From the NCBI RefSeq assembly GCF_026162425.1, contig NZ_JAOBQJ010000004.1:186001-250000 (forward strand): a stretch of DNA of 64,000 nucleotides. Reading direction: 5' to 3'. The first letter of the stretch is position 1. Every line of letters starts with the position of its first letter. This DNA is from Flexivirga meconopsidis (GTDB lineage Bacteria > Actinomycetota > Actinomycetes > Actinomycetales > Dermatophilaceae). The notes below the pieces were generated by a model, which worked only from the letters and a program-made list of their open reading frames with translations, was not told where the DNA came from and ran no database searches. Below, in pieces: positions 16,902 to 24,924 of the stretch. Position numbers and translations under genes: made by a program.

Positions 16902-17513
16902 TCAGGCGAAATCGCCGCCGGTGTTCCAGGTCTGGATGCAGGGTGTGCCGTGGTAGAACCCGAGCTTCGACAGCGAGCCGGCGTTGAGCATCAGCTGCGC
17001 ACCCATGCGCGCCTCCTGACGCAGGAAGATCGCCGCGAAGATGCGCAGTGAGTGACCGTGCGCGACCAGTGCGACATCGCCCATCTCGAGCAGCGGCACC
17101 ACCCGTCGTACGACGTGGCTCACCCGCGCCGCGACGTCCTCGACGGTCTCGCCGGGAGTGTCGCCGGGCACGACCCCGTCGGCGAAGATCTCCCAGGACG
17201 GGTCGCCGAGCTGCTCGCGGATCTGCGGGGTCGACAGGCCCTCGTAGCCGCCGTAGTCCCACTCGCGCAGATCGTCGTCGAGCCGCACGTCCTGCAGACC
17301 GGCGAGTTCGGCGGTGCGCCGGGCGCGCTGCAGCGGGCTGGAGAAGGTTGCGACGATGTCCAGCGGCTCGAGCTCGGCCCGCAGCTTGCGTGCGTCGGCC
17401 TCGCCCTCGGGCAGCAGCGGCAAGTCGGTGGTGCCGGTATGCCGGCCGTTGCGCGACCACTCGGTCGCCCCGTGACGGATCAGGATGATGCTGTGCTCGG
17501 AGTGCGCGCTCAC
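16902..17513 (-). CDS. Histidine phosphatase family protein
   Basis: 203 aa, branch-1 histidine phosphatase. RHGATEWS (Arg13-His14-Gly15) carries the catalytic histidine; SPLQRARRTAELAGL gives the second arginine, DDLREWDYGGYEGLSTPQIRE the acid, and LVAHGHSLRIFAAIFL the second histidine. Its sequence resembles the acid phosphatase/phosphoglycerate mutase-like proteins of Actinobacteria (substrate undetermined). It is divergent from the OsmC gene; the short region between holds start signals for both. Confidence 0.88.
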   Translation of the reverse strand: MSAHSEHSIILIRHGATEWSRNGRHTGTTDLPLLPEGEADARKLRAELEPLDIVATFSSPLQRARRTAELAGLQDVRLDDDLREWDYGGYEGLSTPQIREQLGDPSWEIFADGVVPGDTPGETVEDVAARVSHVVRRVVPLLEMGDVALVAHGHSLRIFAAIFLRQEARMGAQLMLNAGSLSKLGFYHGTPCIQTWNTGGDFA

Positions 17514-17544
17514 AATTGGCCACCGTAATGGCAGGCTGGGTCGT

Positions 17545-17970
17545 ATGACGACTCAGGACCCGCACCGCTTGGTCAACCTCGTGCGCACCGCAAACGGCAG
17601 CTTCCGCGCCGCCAACGCCCGCGGCGGCACGCTCGACTTCGGCAGCGGCCAGGACGACCGGTTCACGCCGGTCGAGCTGCTGCTCACCGCGATTGCCGGT
17701 TGCAGCGCCATCGACGTCGACATCTTCACCTCCCGCCGCGCGGAGCCGACCCAGTTCGGGGTGACTGCCGAGGGAGACAAGCTGCGCGACGACCAGGGCA
17801 ACCACATGGGACCGATCGACGTGACCTTCACCGTGCGATTCCCGGACGGGCCCGACGGGGACAAGGCCCGCGAGGTGCTGCCGGACGCCATCCGCCAATC
17901 GCACGAGCGCCTGTGCACGGTCAGCCGCACGGTCATGCTGCCGACCGAGGTCACCTCCAAGCAGGCGTGA
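17545..17970 (+). CDS. OsmC-family peroxiredoxin-like protein
   Basis: 141 aa from ATG 17545. Two redox cysteines are in family positions: Cys53 in LLLTAIAGCSAIDVD and Cys124 in HERLCTVSRTV. OsmC/Ohr proteins reduce organic hydroperoxides at the expense of thiols. N-terminus starts with a basic strand and the GGTLDFGSGQ turn. CAGGCT at 17532-17537 is seven bases before the ATG and no ribosome site is seen, so the mRNA may be leaderless. The DUF1697 gene follows 6 bp downstream. Confidence 0.88.
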   Translation: MTTQDPHRLVNLVRTANGSFRAANARGGTLDFGSGQDDRFTPVELLLTAIAGCSAIDVDIFTSRRAEPTQFGVTAEGDKLRDDQGNHMGPIDVTFTVRFPDGPDGDKAREVLPDAIRQSHERLCTVSRTVMLPTEVTSKQA

Positions 17971-17976
17971 CACCTC

Positions 17977-18513
17977 GTGCCTGGTTACGTCGTCTTCCTC
18001 CGCGCGGTGAACGTCTCACCGCGCTGGGTGAAGATGGCGCGGCTGCGGGAGGTGCTGACCGCAGAGGGTTTCGGTGACGTCGAGACGTATATCCAGAGCG
18101 GCAACGTGCGGGTCACCAGCAGCCTCCGCTCGGCGCGCAAGGTGAGCCGGCACCTCGAGGACGTGCTGGAGACCGCCTTCGGCTTCACCATCCCGTGCAT
18201 CGTGCGCACCACGGCCGAACTCGCCGACGTTGCCTCCTATGCCGATTCGCTGGCCGACCCGCTGGACGGGGCGACCCAGCGGCGCTACGTCACGTTCTTT
18301 GCCGCACCCGTGCCGAAGGACCGCGCCGAAGAGCTCACCGCGTGGAACGTTCGCGGCGAGCGGCTGCAGGCCAACGGCAGCGAAATCTACTGGTGGCTGG
18401 ACAAGTCCACCCATGAGGCCCGGATGTCCAACGCCGTCCTGGAGCGCGGGGGACTGGTCGCCACTACCCGCGACCTCAAGGTCGTGCGAGCGCTCGCCGA
18501 GCGTTGGTCCTAG
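17977..18513 (+). CDS. DUF1697 family protein
   Basis: 178 aa, GTG start six bases after the OsmC stop, so probably cotranscribed. It begins with the family hallmark YVVFLRAVNVSPR...KMARLREVLTAEGF and continues GDVETYIQSGNVRVTSS, with a C-terminal domain including YWWLDKS and RDLKVVRALAERW. DUF1697 proteins are widespread in Actinobacteria with no known function; structure suggests two ferredoxin-like halves. After the stop, a 10-base direct repeat TTGGTCCTAG lies between this gene and the converging cupin gene. Confidence 0.87.
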   Translation: MPGYVVFLRAVNVSPRWVKMARLREVLTAEGFGDVETYIQSGNVRVTSSLRSARKVSRHLEDVLETAFGFTIPCIVRTTAELADVASYADSLADPLDGATQRRYVTFFAAPVPKDRAEELTAWNVRGERLQANGSEIYWWLDKSTHEARMSNAVLERGGLVATTRDLKVVRALAERWS

Positions 18514-18520
18514 GTTGGTC

Positions 18521-18961
18521 CTAGCCCTGCAGCTCGAAGTCTGCGAAGTCGAAACCCGGTATGACGATGCAGCTGACCAGCACCAGCTCGTCGGACGCCG
18601 GCCGGGCCGCCTGCCAGTGGCCGCCCGGCACCAGAGCCTGCGGTTGCTGGCCGTCTTCCACACTCGGACCAAGGGTGAGTTCGGTTGATGTGCCGGGTGA
18701 TTCGCCGTCACCGCCGAGGCTGATCGTCAGCGGGCCGCCGCGGTGCCAGAGCCACAGCTCATCCGATCGGACCCGATGCCACGCGCTCGATTCGCCGGGC
18801 AGCAGCAGGAAGTGGATGCCGGTGCCCAGGCTGCGCGCCCCGTCGTACGGGCTGCCGGGGGTGAAACTTCGGGTGTGCCGGTAGGTCTCGGCATACCAGC
18901 CGCCCTCCGGATGTTGTTGCAGTCCCAGATCTTGCGCCCAGGAGGGCAATGAGGCGGTCAT
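18521..18961 (-). CDS. DUF985 cupin-domain protein
   Basis: 146 aa. LGLQQHPEGGWYAETYRH, then GTGIHFLLLPGESSAWHRVRSDELWLWHRGGPL and LVPGGHWQAARPAS...LVSCIVIPGFDFADFEL are the conserved parts of the DUF985 (cupin_5) family, a small jelly-roll barrel. Histidines His42-type in the GES-AWH motif may hold a metal. No enzymatic reaction is firmly known for the family. The start is ATG 18961; the divergent YciO-type gene starts 29 bp away. Confidence 0.87.
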   Translation of the reverse strand: MTASLPSWAQDLGLQQHPEGGWYAETYRHTRSFTPGSPYDGARSLGTGIHFLLLPGESSAWHRVRSDELWLWHRGGPLTISLGGDGESPGTSTELTLGPSVEDGQQPQALVPGGHWQAARPASDELVLVSCIVIPGFDFADFELQG

Positions 18962-18989
18962 CGGTCACCTTCCGCACTAACGTTGAGGA

Positions 18990-19613
18990 ATGGCCAGGTA
19001 CTTCGACGTCCACCCTAAGGATCCGCAACCGCGCAGCATCAACCAAGCCGTGCAGATCCTGCGCGACGGCGGACTGATCGCCTACCCGACGGACTCGTGC
19101 TTCGCGCTCGGTTGCACTCTCGGCAACCAGGAGGGCCGGGATCGCATCGTCCGCATCCGCCAGCTCGACGACAAGCACAACTTCACTCTCATGTGTCGCG
19201 ACTTCGCACAGCTGGGCCAGCTGGTCTTCATCGACAACAAGGTGTTTCGCGCGATCAAGGCGGCCACGCCGGGCCCCTACACGTTCATTCTCCCCGCCAC
19301 CTCCGAGGTTCCTCGTCGGCTGCAGCAGCCCAAGCGCAAGACCGTCGGGGTGCGGATCAGTGACCATCCGGTAGCCCGGGGGCTGGTCGCGGAGCTGGGC
19401 GAGCCGATCATGACCAGCACGCTGCTGCTGCCCGGTGAGGATGAGCCGCTGACCGACGGCTGGCAGGTCAAGGAGGAGCTGGACCACCAGGTCGACGCGG
19501 TGATCGACTCCGGGGAGGCGGGTGTCGACCCGACGACCGTCGTCGACTTCTCCGACGGCTACCCGCAGGTCGTGCGGGTCGGTGCCGGTGACCCAACGCC
19601 GTTCGAGGGCTGA
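18990..19613 (+). CDS. Sua5/YciO/YrdC-family protein (YciO type)
   Basis: 207 aa. The RNA/nucleotide binding YrdC fold is evident in LRDGGLIAYPTDSCFALGC, IRQLDDKHNFTLMC, FRAIKAATPGPYTFILPATSEVPRR and GVRISDHPVARGL. Spacing and the H-x-K-x-P start resemble E. coli YciO rather than TsaC/Sua5, which make threonylcarbamoyl-AMP for tRNA t6A; so a tRNA-modification role is possible but not assured. TAACGT at 18978-18983 is six bases before the ATG, indicating leaderless expression. A GNAT gene starts 3 bp after the stop. Confidence 0.87.
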   Translation: MARYFDVHPKDPQPRSINQAVQILRDGGLIAYPTDSCFALGCTLGNQEGRDRIVRIRQLDDKHNFTLMCRDFAQLGQLVFIDNKVFRAIKAATPGPYTFILPATSEVPRRLQQPKRKTVGVRISDHPVARGLVAELGEPIMTSTLLLPGEDEPLTDGWQVKEELDHQVDAVIDSGEAGVDPTTVVDFSDGYPQVVRVGAGDPTPFEG

Positions 19614-19615
19614 GC

Positions 19616-20278
19616 GTGGCGGTCTCCGACGGCTGGCACCCGGTGGGGCGGATGATCCGCGACGCGTTCGCTGGGCGACCTCCGTCTGCCGACGGCTCAT
19701 GGGAGCGGCAATGCCCTTGGCGGCCGGGCATTTTCGGCATCATCGCGTTCACCGGGCATGCGGTGCTGTGCGTCCCGGACGACTGGACCGACGCGTCGCT
19801 GCGGGCCTTGCGGCCCGACGGGTATGGCGGCGCCGCCGACCCGCGGGTCATCGTCGCGCTGGCTGGCACGGACGGCTTCATCGACTCGCTGGACACGATC
19901 TTCGCCGCACCGGGCGTGGGCGGAGACGCACGGCTCGAGCCACGGTCGGACTTGGCCGGTCATCCGCGGGCGAAGCGGGCGGCCGACCTGCGCGACGGCG
20001 TGCAGGTCTTCGGACTTCCTGGCCGCGACAGTGCCGTGGTCACTGTGGCCCGCGGCATCGGCGGCCTGCCCGAGTTGAGCTTCGAGCTGGACGAGACGGC
20101 ACGCGGCCGCGGTCTGGGCAACGAAATGCTCTGGGCTGCAAGGACACTCGCTGGACCGGACGACGTGCTGATAGCGTCCGTGTCACCGGGCAACGTCGCC
20201 AGCACTCGGGCAGTCCTGGCCGCTGGATTCCTCCCGGTGGCCGGAGTGCAGTTGTTCCGACCGGCTGACGTGCCGTGA
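19616..20278 (+). CDS. GNAT-like acetyltransferase
   Basis: 220 aa, GTG start. The C-terminal third carries a GNAT core: ELSFELDETARGRGLGNEMLWAAR (motif A, R/Q-x-x-G-x-G/A) and VSPGNVASTRAVLAAGFLPVAG (motif B). The N-terminal part, with GIFGIIAFTGHAVLCVPDDW, is the less conserved domain seen in some actinobacterial members. The substrate is unknown. The gene is coupled to its neighbours on both sides: 3 bp from the preceding stop, and GTGA overlap with the DUF3626 remnant downstream, suggesting an original operon. Confidence 0.8.
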   Translation: MAVSDGWHPVGRMIRDAFAGRPPSADGSWERQCPWRPGIFGIIAFTGHAVLCVPDDWTDASLRALRPDGYGGAADPRVIVALAGTDGFIDSLDTIFAAPGVGGDARLEPRSDLAGHPRAKRAADLRDGVQVFGLPGRDSAVVTVARGIGGLPELSFELDETARGRGLGNEMLWAARTLAGPDDVLIASVSPGNVASTRAVLAAGFLPVAGVQLFRPADVP

Positions 20279-21008
20279 CAGCGCTGCCGCCCGAGCCGGT
20301 GCGGCGCGCTGTCGCACACGTCGCACGCCTCGCCTCAGGCCCGCCGCTGGACCAGGCCCTGCGGGAGGCGACCGGTTTCGTTGGGAGAGCCAGCTTTTCG
20401 CCGGAGCGTATGACGATGCCGATCCCGACCTGCGGCCGAAGTATGGCGCGCTCAACCACCGGAATCGTCCGACCGGTGCATCGGCGCGGTTCGGGTCGTC
20501 CTATTTGAGGTTGGCAGCCCACACCCTGCGACGCACCACCTTCTGTTTCCCGGACAGCTTCGACCAGCCGTCGCGGTTCGGTGTGGCGCAGTCCTGCGAT
20601 CTGGGCGCCAGCGCCGACACCGCCGGTCGAGACCTGTTGGACGATTATGTCGAGGCTCAGGTGCACGGCCATCTCGACCTGGCGACGGATGTCGAGGCGG
20701 TCGTGCTGGATCCGAGCTTTCGCGGCACAGCCGTCGAGGAGGCCGCGCGCGACCTGCCGTGCGCAGTGGAATGGCACGACGGCTTCGTCGCACAACTCAC
20801 CGACATCGAGCGCTACCCAGACTTCCGCGGGCCCGAAATCGTAGAACTGGCAGCCAAGTACGCATGTGGTGGTGTGCTCGACCCGCGGCGTGTCGGTGAG
20901 GTCGCGGCCCTCGGCATACATCATCCGCAGGCGGTGAAACAGCTGTGGCACTGCACGGCCAGATTCGGCACCCCGGAGGGCCGGTGTCATCCGCCGGCGG
21001 CTGACTAG
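20275..21008 (+). pseudogene. DUF3626 family gene, disrupted by deletion and frameshift
   Basis: The first part (from GTG 20275) reads VRRAVAHVARLASGPPLDQALREATGF, a DUF3626 N-terminus. The rest of the family continues in another frame from about 20382: WESQLFAGAYDDAD, then PKYGALNHRNRPTGASARFGSSYLRL and on to the stop at 21008 (including RRTTFCFPDS, VEAVVLDPSF, YPDFRGPEIVELAAKY). Family members have roughly 45 more residues between these two parts (the LNFHPDR segment), so a deletion plus frame change has broken the gene. Function of the family is unknown. The comparison to the family is from memory. Confidence 0.82.
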
Positions 21009-21018
21009 GCTGAATCCC

Positions 21019-21996
21019 ATGACTCGAGCTCTCGTAGTGACCGAACCGGGCGACGGCAGCGTGCTGCAGGTTCAGGACGTGGTGGTGCCGCCACCGGCCG
21101 CCGGTGAGGCGCAGGTGCGCGTCGCCGCCGTCGGCGTCAACTTCATCGACGTCTACAAGCGGCAGGGCGTCTACCCGATGCAGACGCCCTTCGTCACCGG
21201 CGAGGAGGGCGCCGGCGTCGTCGAGGCCGTCGGCGCGGACGTCACCGATGTCAAGGTCGGCGACAAGGTCGCGTGGGCCGGCTATACCGGCAGCGCAACG
21301 CAGTTGGCCAACATCCCCGGCGACGTGCTCGTGCCGGTGCCGGGCGACCTGGATCTGGAGACCGCCGCCGCCGCGATGCTGCAGGGGATGACGGCGCACT
21401 ACCTCGTCAACTCGACCTGGCCGGTGCAGAAGGGCCAGATCGCGCTGGTCCACGCCGCGGCCGGGGGAGTGGGGCAGCTGCTGGTGCAACTGATCGCCGG
21501 CAAGGAGGCGATTGTCGTCGCGACTGCCGGCAGCGAGGAAAAGCTCGACAAGGCAAGGCAACTCGGCGCTCACCACACCATCAACTACCGACAGTTCGAG
21601 GGCGATGCGCTGGCCGACGAGGTGCGTCGGCAGGCCGGCCGCGGTGTCGACGTCGCGTATGACGGGGTCGGTCGCGCCACCTTCGGCGCATCGTTGCGTT
21701 CGCTGCGGCCGCGGGGGATGGGTGTGCTCTTCGGCGGCTCCAGTGGCCAGGTGGAGCCGCTCGATCTGCAGGTGCTCAACCGGCTCGGCTCGCTCTTCGT
21801 CACCCGGCCCACGCTCGCTGCCTACCTGCAGGACCGCGAGGAGTTGCTCTGGCGGGCCGAGGATATCCTCGGCCAGCTCGCGGACGGCCGGTTGAAGCTG
21901 GAGATCGGCGGCCGCTTCCGGCTCGACGACGCGGCAGCGGCATACGAGGCGTTGGAAGGTCGCGCGACGACCGGCAAGCTCCTCCTCCTGCCCTGA
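21019..21996 (+). CDS. Quinone oxidoreductase (zinc-less MDR, Qor type)
   Basis: 325 aa, usual length. Medium-chain dehydrogenase/reductase of the NADPH:quinone oxidoreductase group: GVNFIDVYKRQGVYPMQTPFVTGEEGAGVVEAVG, the nucleotide loop VHAAAGGVGQLLVQL (AxxGxVG), SEEKLDKARQLGAHHTINYR, and GVDVAYDGVG. It reduces quinones by one electron with NADPH, or related enones. No zinc-binding cysteines are present. TAGGCT at 21006-21011 lies seven bases before the ATG and overlaps the TAG stop of the DUF3626 remnant; the mRNA is probably leaderless. Confidence 0.92.
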   Translation: MTRALVVTEPGDGSVLQVQDVVVPPPAAGEAQVRVAAVGVNFIDVYKRQGVYPMQTPFVTGEEGAGVVEAVGADVTDVKVGDKVAWAGYTGSATQLANIPGDVLVPVPGDLDLETAAAAMLQGMTAHYLVNSTWPVQKGQIALVHAAAGGVGQLLVQLIAGKEAIVVATAGSEEKLDKARQLGAHHTINYRQFEGDALADEVRRQAGRGVDVAYDGVGRATFGASLRSLRPRGMGVLFGGSSGQVEPLDLQVLNRLGSLFVTRPTLAAYLQDREELLWRAEDILGQLADGRLKLEIGGRFRLDDAAAAYEALEGRATTGKLLLLP

Positions 21997-22031
21997 CTTG
22001 ACCTGAGAGGTCCGTCTCGGCAGTGCTCCTC

Positions 22032-22060
22032 TTGCGATAAACATAGAACATGCATATAGT
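22032..22060 (+). promoter_or_regulatory. Promoter of the MFS gene (TTGCGA - 17 - TATAGT)
   Basis: TTGCGA at 22032-22037 and TATAGT at 22055-22060 are separated by 17 bases, an almost ideal housekeeping promoter and the best one in the window. Transcription would begin near 22067, giving a leader of about 50 bases before GTG 22116. The segment GAACATGCATATAG inside it recurs, with one extra T, downstream of arr at 48366. Confidence 0.7.
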
Positions 22061-22115
22061 CGGGCGATGTGCCCGGCTCATGAGCGGCACAGACCAGCCA
22101 GCGAGAGGAGCTCAC

Positions 22116-23441
22116 GTGAGTCACGCCCCGGCGTCCGACCCGCCGTCGATGTTCAAGCAACCCAAGGCGGTGTATGCCGTCGCCTTCGCCTGCGTGGTGT
22201 CCTTCATGGGCATCGGCCTGGTCGACCCGATCCTGCCGGCGATCTCCGAGCAGCTGGACGCGACCCCGAGCCAAGTGACGCTGCTGTTCACCAGCTACCT
22301 GGTGGTGACGGCCGTTGCGATGCTGGTCACCAATGCGGTGTCCAGCCGCATCGGTGCGAAGAAGACGCTGATCGCCGGCCTCACGATCATCGTGGTGTTC
22401 GCCGCGCTGGCCGGATCGGCGGGCTCGATCAACGGCATCGTCGGCTTCCGCGCAGGCTGGGGCCTGGGTAACGCGCTGTTCATCGCCACCTCGTTGGCGG
22501 TGATCGTGGCGTCGGCGTCCGGCGGCTTCGCCGGTGCGATCATCCTCTACGAGACCGCGCTCGGAGTCGGCATCGCCGTCGGTCCGCTGCTCGGTGGACT
22601 GCTCGGCGAAATCTCTTGGCGCGGACCGTTTTACGGCGTCTCGGTGCTGATGCTGATCGCGCTCGTCGCGACCGTGCTCTTCCTGCCGGCAACCCCGAAA
22701 CCCGATCATCACACGTCGGTCCTCGCGCCGATCAAGGCGCTGCGCCATCGCGGGCTGCTGATCATGGGGCTGGCCGCGCTGTTCTACAACTGGGCGTTCT
22801 TCACCATGCTCGGTTACGCGCCCTTCCCTATGAAGCTGTCTGCGATTCAGCTCGGCCTGGTCTTCTTCGGCTGGGGCATCCTGGTCGCGATCTTCGCGGT
22901 CTTCGGTGCGCCGGCGCTGCAGCGTCGCTTCGGCACCGCCCCGACTCTGTATGCCGCACTCGGCCTCTTCGCGATCGACCTCGCGGTGATCGCGGCGTGG
23001 CCGACCAATCGCACCGTCCTCATCTGTGCGGTGATCGCCGCGGGCATTGTGATCGGCATCAACAACACGCTCACGACTCAGGCCGTCATGGTCATCTCGC
23101 CGGTGGAGCGTCCCGTCGCCTCCGCGGCATACGGCTTCGTCCGGTTCATCGGCGGCGGTCTTGCACCGTTCGCCGCGGGCAAACTGGTGGAGCGATTCAA
23201 TCTGCACGTGCCGTTCGCTCTTGCGGCAGGGGCAGCGGTTGTTGCGGCCCTCTTGTTGAGCACTGCACACCGCACCCTGGCCGACGCCGACAAGGGGCTC
23301 GACGAGGATGGCGAGAAGGTGTCCGGTGCCGATACGCCCGACCAGATCGCCGGTGAGGTCGGAGACGAATTCGGTGGCGCTGCAGGCGCGTTGGACGACT
23401 TCGAAAGGGAACAGCAGCGCGATAACGACCTGGTGCGCTGA
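22116..23441 (+). CDS. MFS transporter (drug exporter type)
   Basis: 441 aa from GTG 22116, chosen because GAGAGGAG at 22103-22110 lies five bases upstream; ATGs at 22050 and 22080 lack ribosome sites and 22050 overlaps the promoter. Twelve hydrophobic segments are visible, starting AVAFACVVSFMGIGLVDPILP. The motif A-like loop between TM2 and TM3 (NAVSSRIGAKKTLI) and GGLLGEISWRGPFY fit the multidrug DHA1 exporters. The last 50 residues are an acidic hydrophilic tail. Substrate unknown. A full promoter sits upstream, and no dedicated regulator gene is adjacent. Confidence 0.88.
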   Translation: MSHAPASDPPSMFKQPKAVYAVAFACVVSFMGIGLVDPILPAISEQLDATPSQVTLLFTSYLVVTAVAMLVTNAVSSRIGAKKTLIAGLTIIVVFAALAGSAGSINGIVGFRAGWGLGNALFIATSLAVIVASASGGFAGAIILYETALGVGIAVGPLLGGLLGEISWRGPFYGVSVLMLIALVATVLFLPATPKPDHHTSVLAPIKALRHRGLLIMGLAALFYNWAFFTMLGYAPFPMKLSAIQLGLVFFGWGILVAIFAVFGAPALQRRFGTAPTLYAALGLFAIDLAVIAAWPTNRTVLICAVIAAGIVIGINNTLTTQAVMVISPVERPVASAAYGFVRFIGGGLAPFAAGKLVERFNLHVPFALAAGAAVVAALLLSTAHRTLADADKGLDEDGEKVSGADTPDQIAGEVGDEFGGAAGALDDFEREQQRDNDLVR

Positions 23442-23503
23442 GCCCTCGATCGATGGGCCGTCATGCCCGCGCTGGAGGACGTCCAGCATGAGACAGTGAG
23501 TCC

Positions 23504-24838
23504 ATGGGGATCTCTTCCACGCCGCTGACCGAGCAGGACGTCGAACTTCTGCGCAAGGAGTTCGAGGCCCGCTCGGTCAATCGCCTTTTCCAGAACGCAG
23601 TGACCAGAACGACGATCGCAGACGTTGCGCTCGACCGGCGGATCGTGACCGGCATCGACACTTCGGTCTCGCATCGGCTCGACAGGTGGCCGGCGACCAA
23701 CCAGCAGAAGAGTGGCCGATGCTGGATGTTCGCCGGCCTGAACCTGTTGCGCGCCGGCGTCATGGAGCGACTCGGAGTCAAGGACTTCGAGCTCTCGCAG
23801 AACCACACGCTCTTCTGGGACAAGCTGGAGCGGTGCAACTACTTCCTGGAGTCGGTCGCCGCGATGAAGGATCGCGAGCTCGATGACCGGACGCTCGCAT
23901 ACGTGCTCGACGACGTGATGGGCGACGGTGGCCAGTGGAACATGTTCGCGGCCCTGGTGCGCAAGTACGGTGTGGTGCCGAAAACCGTTATGCCCGAGAC
24001 GGAGTCGTCCTCGCACACTGCGCCGATGAACAAGAACCTGCGGCGGGTGCTGCGCCAGGCGGCGCGTGATCTGCGCGCGGCGAGCGGTCCGGAGGCAGTC
24101 GCGCAGGTGCGGTCGCAGGCGCTCGGCACGGCATACCGGATGCTCGCGATCCACCTCGGCACGCCGCCGACCGATTTCGAGTGGCAGTGGACCGACGACG
24201 ACGGGGAGTTCCACCGCGACGGCCGGATGACGCCGCAGGACTTCCGGGACCGCTACCTGACGGTGAATGTCGATGACTACGTGTGCCTGGTCGATGACCC
24301 CCGCGCGAGCAGCCCACGCGGACGCACCTTCACCGTGGATCAGCTCGGCAACATAGTCGGCGGGGATCCGGTGTGCTACCTCAACGTGCCGGCGAGTGTG
24401 CTGAAAACTGTTGCAGCACAGGCGATCCAAGACGGAGAACCGGTGTGGTTCGGCTGTGACGTCGGGCAGATGGAGGAGCGGCAGCTCGGCATCTGGGACG
24501 CCCACCTCTACGACCTCGAGGGCGTCTACGACACCCGCTTCGAGCTCGACAAGGCCGACCGGCTCGACTACCACGAGACGCTGATGACGCACGCGATGCT
24601 CTTCACCGGTGTCGACCTCGCCGGCGACACTCCGCGCAAGTGGCGGGTCGAGAACTCCTGGGGTGACGACAAGGGTGACAAGGGCTTCTTCACGATGAAC
24701 GACTCGTGGTTCGGCGAGTACGTCTTCGAGATCGCGGCCCGCCGGGATCGACTGCCGCAGGAGTTGCAGGCGGCGCTCGATCAGGAGCCGATCGTGCTGC
24801 CCGCCTGGGACCCGATGGGTTCGCTCGCCCAGGGCTGA
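23504..24838 (+). CDS. pepC: Aminopeptidase C / bleomycin hydrolase-like cysteine peptidase
   Basis: 444 aa, C1B papain-like family. The triad is complete: Cys73 in NQQKSGRCWMFAGLN, His in THAMLFTGVDL and Asn in RVENSWGDDKGDKGFF. Long insertion segments LFWDKLERCNYFLE and DGGQWNMFAALVRKYGVVPK are diagnostic of PepC/bleomycin hydrolase, a cytoplasmic hexameric aminopeptidase. The C-terminal arm ends ...WDPMGSLAQG, which in this family reaches into the active site and limits it to aminopeptidase action. No signal peptide. GACAGT six bases before the ATG may be a leaderless -10. Confidence 0.95.
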   Translation: MGISSTPLTEQDVELLRKEFEARSVNRLFQNAVTRTTIADVALDRRIVTGIDTSVSHRLDRWPATNQQKSGRCWMFAGLNLLRAGVMERLGVKDFELSQNHTLFWDKLERCNYFLESVAAMKDRELDDRTLAYVLDDVMGDGGQWNMFAALVRKYGVVPKTVMPETESSSHTAPMNKNLRRVLRQAARDLRAASGPEAVAQVRSQALGTAYRMLAIHLGTPPTDFEWQWTDDDGEFHRDGRMTPQDFRDRYLTVNVDDYVCLVDDPRASSPRGRTFTVDQLGNIVGGDPVCYLNVPASVLKTVAAQAIQDGEPVWFGCDVGQMEERQLGIWDAHLYDLEGVYDTRFELDKADRLDYHETLMTHAMLFTGVDLAGDTPRKWRVENSWGDDKGDKGFFTMNDSWFGEYVFEIAARRDRLPQELQAALDQEPIVLPAWDPMGSLAQG

Positions 24839-24887
24839 CTCCCCACGACGTCGCACACACCCGCGGCGCACTGCTATTCTCCGTTGT

Positions 24888-24902
24888 CGGGAATGGTTTT
24901 CA
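24888..24902 (+). promoter_or_regulatory. Candidate Zur operator before the metal ABC genes
   Basis: CGGGAATGGTTTTCA matches 11 of 15 positions of the actinobacterial Zur-type palindrome TGAAAATGATTTTCA, with the right half nearly perfect. It lies 22 bases before the GTG of the solute-binding gene. If real, zinc-loaded Zur would repress the importer. Matching was by eye against a remembered consensus. Confidence 0.45.
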
Positions 24903-24924
24903 ATATCGAGCAGGTGGGTGTGCA

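Noticed and set aside
22050-22115. ATG 22050 or 22080 as start of the MFS gene
   Set aside because: 22050 overlaps the -10 TATAGT; neither has a ribosome site, while GTG 22116 follows GAGAGGAG.
21822-23489. 555-codon minus-strand frame opposite the MFS gene
   Set aside because: Asp/Arg/His/Gly-rich reverse complement of hydrophobic codons; typical shadow of membrane protein genes in GC-rich DNA.
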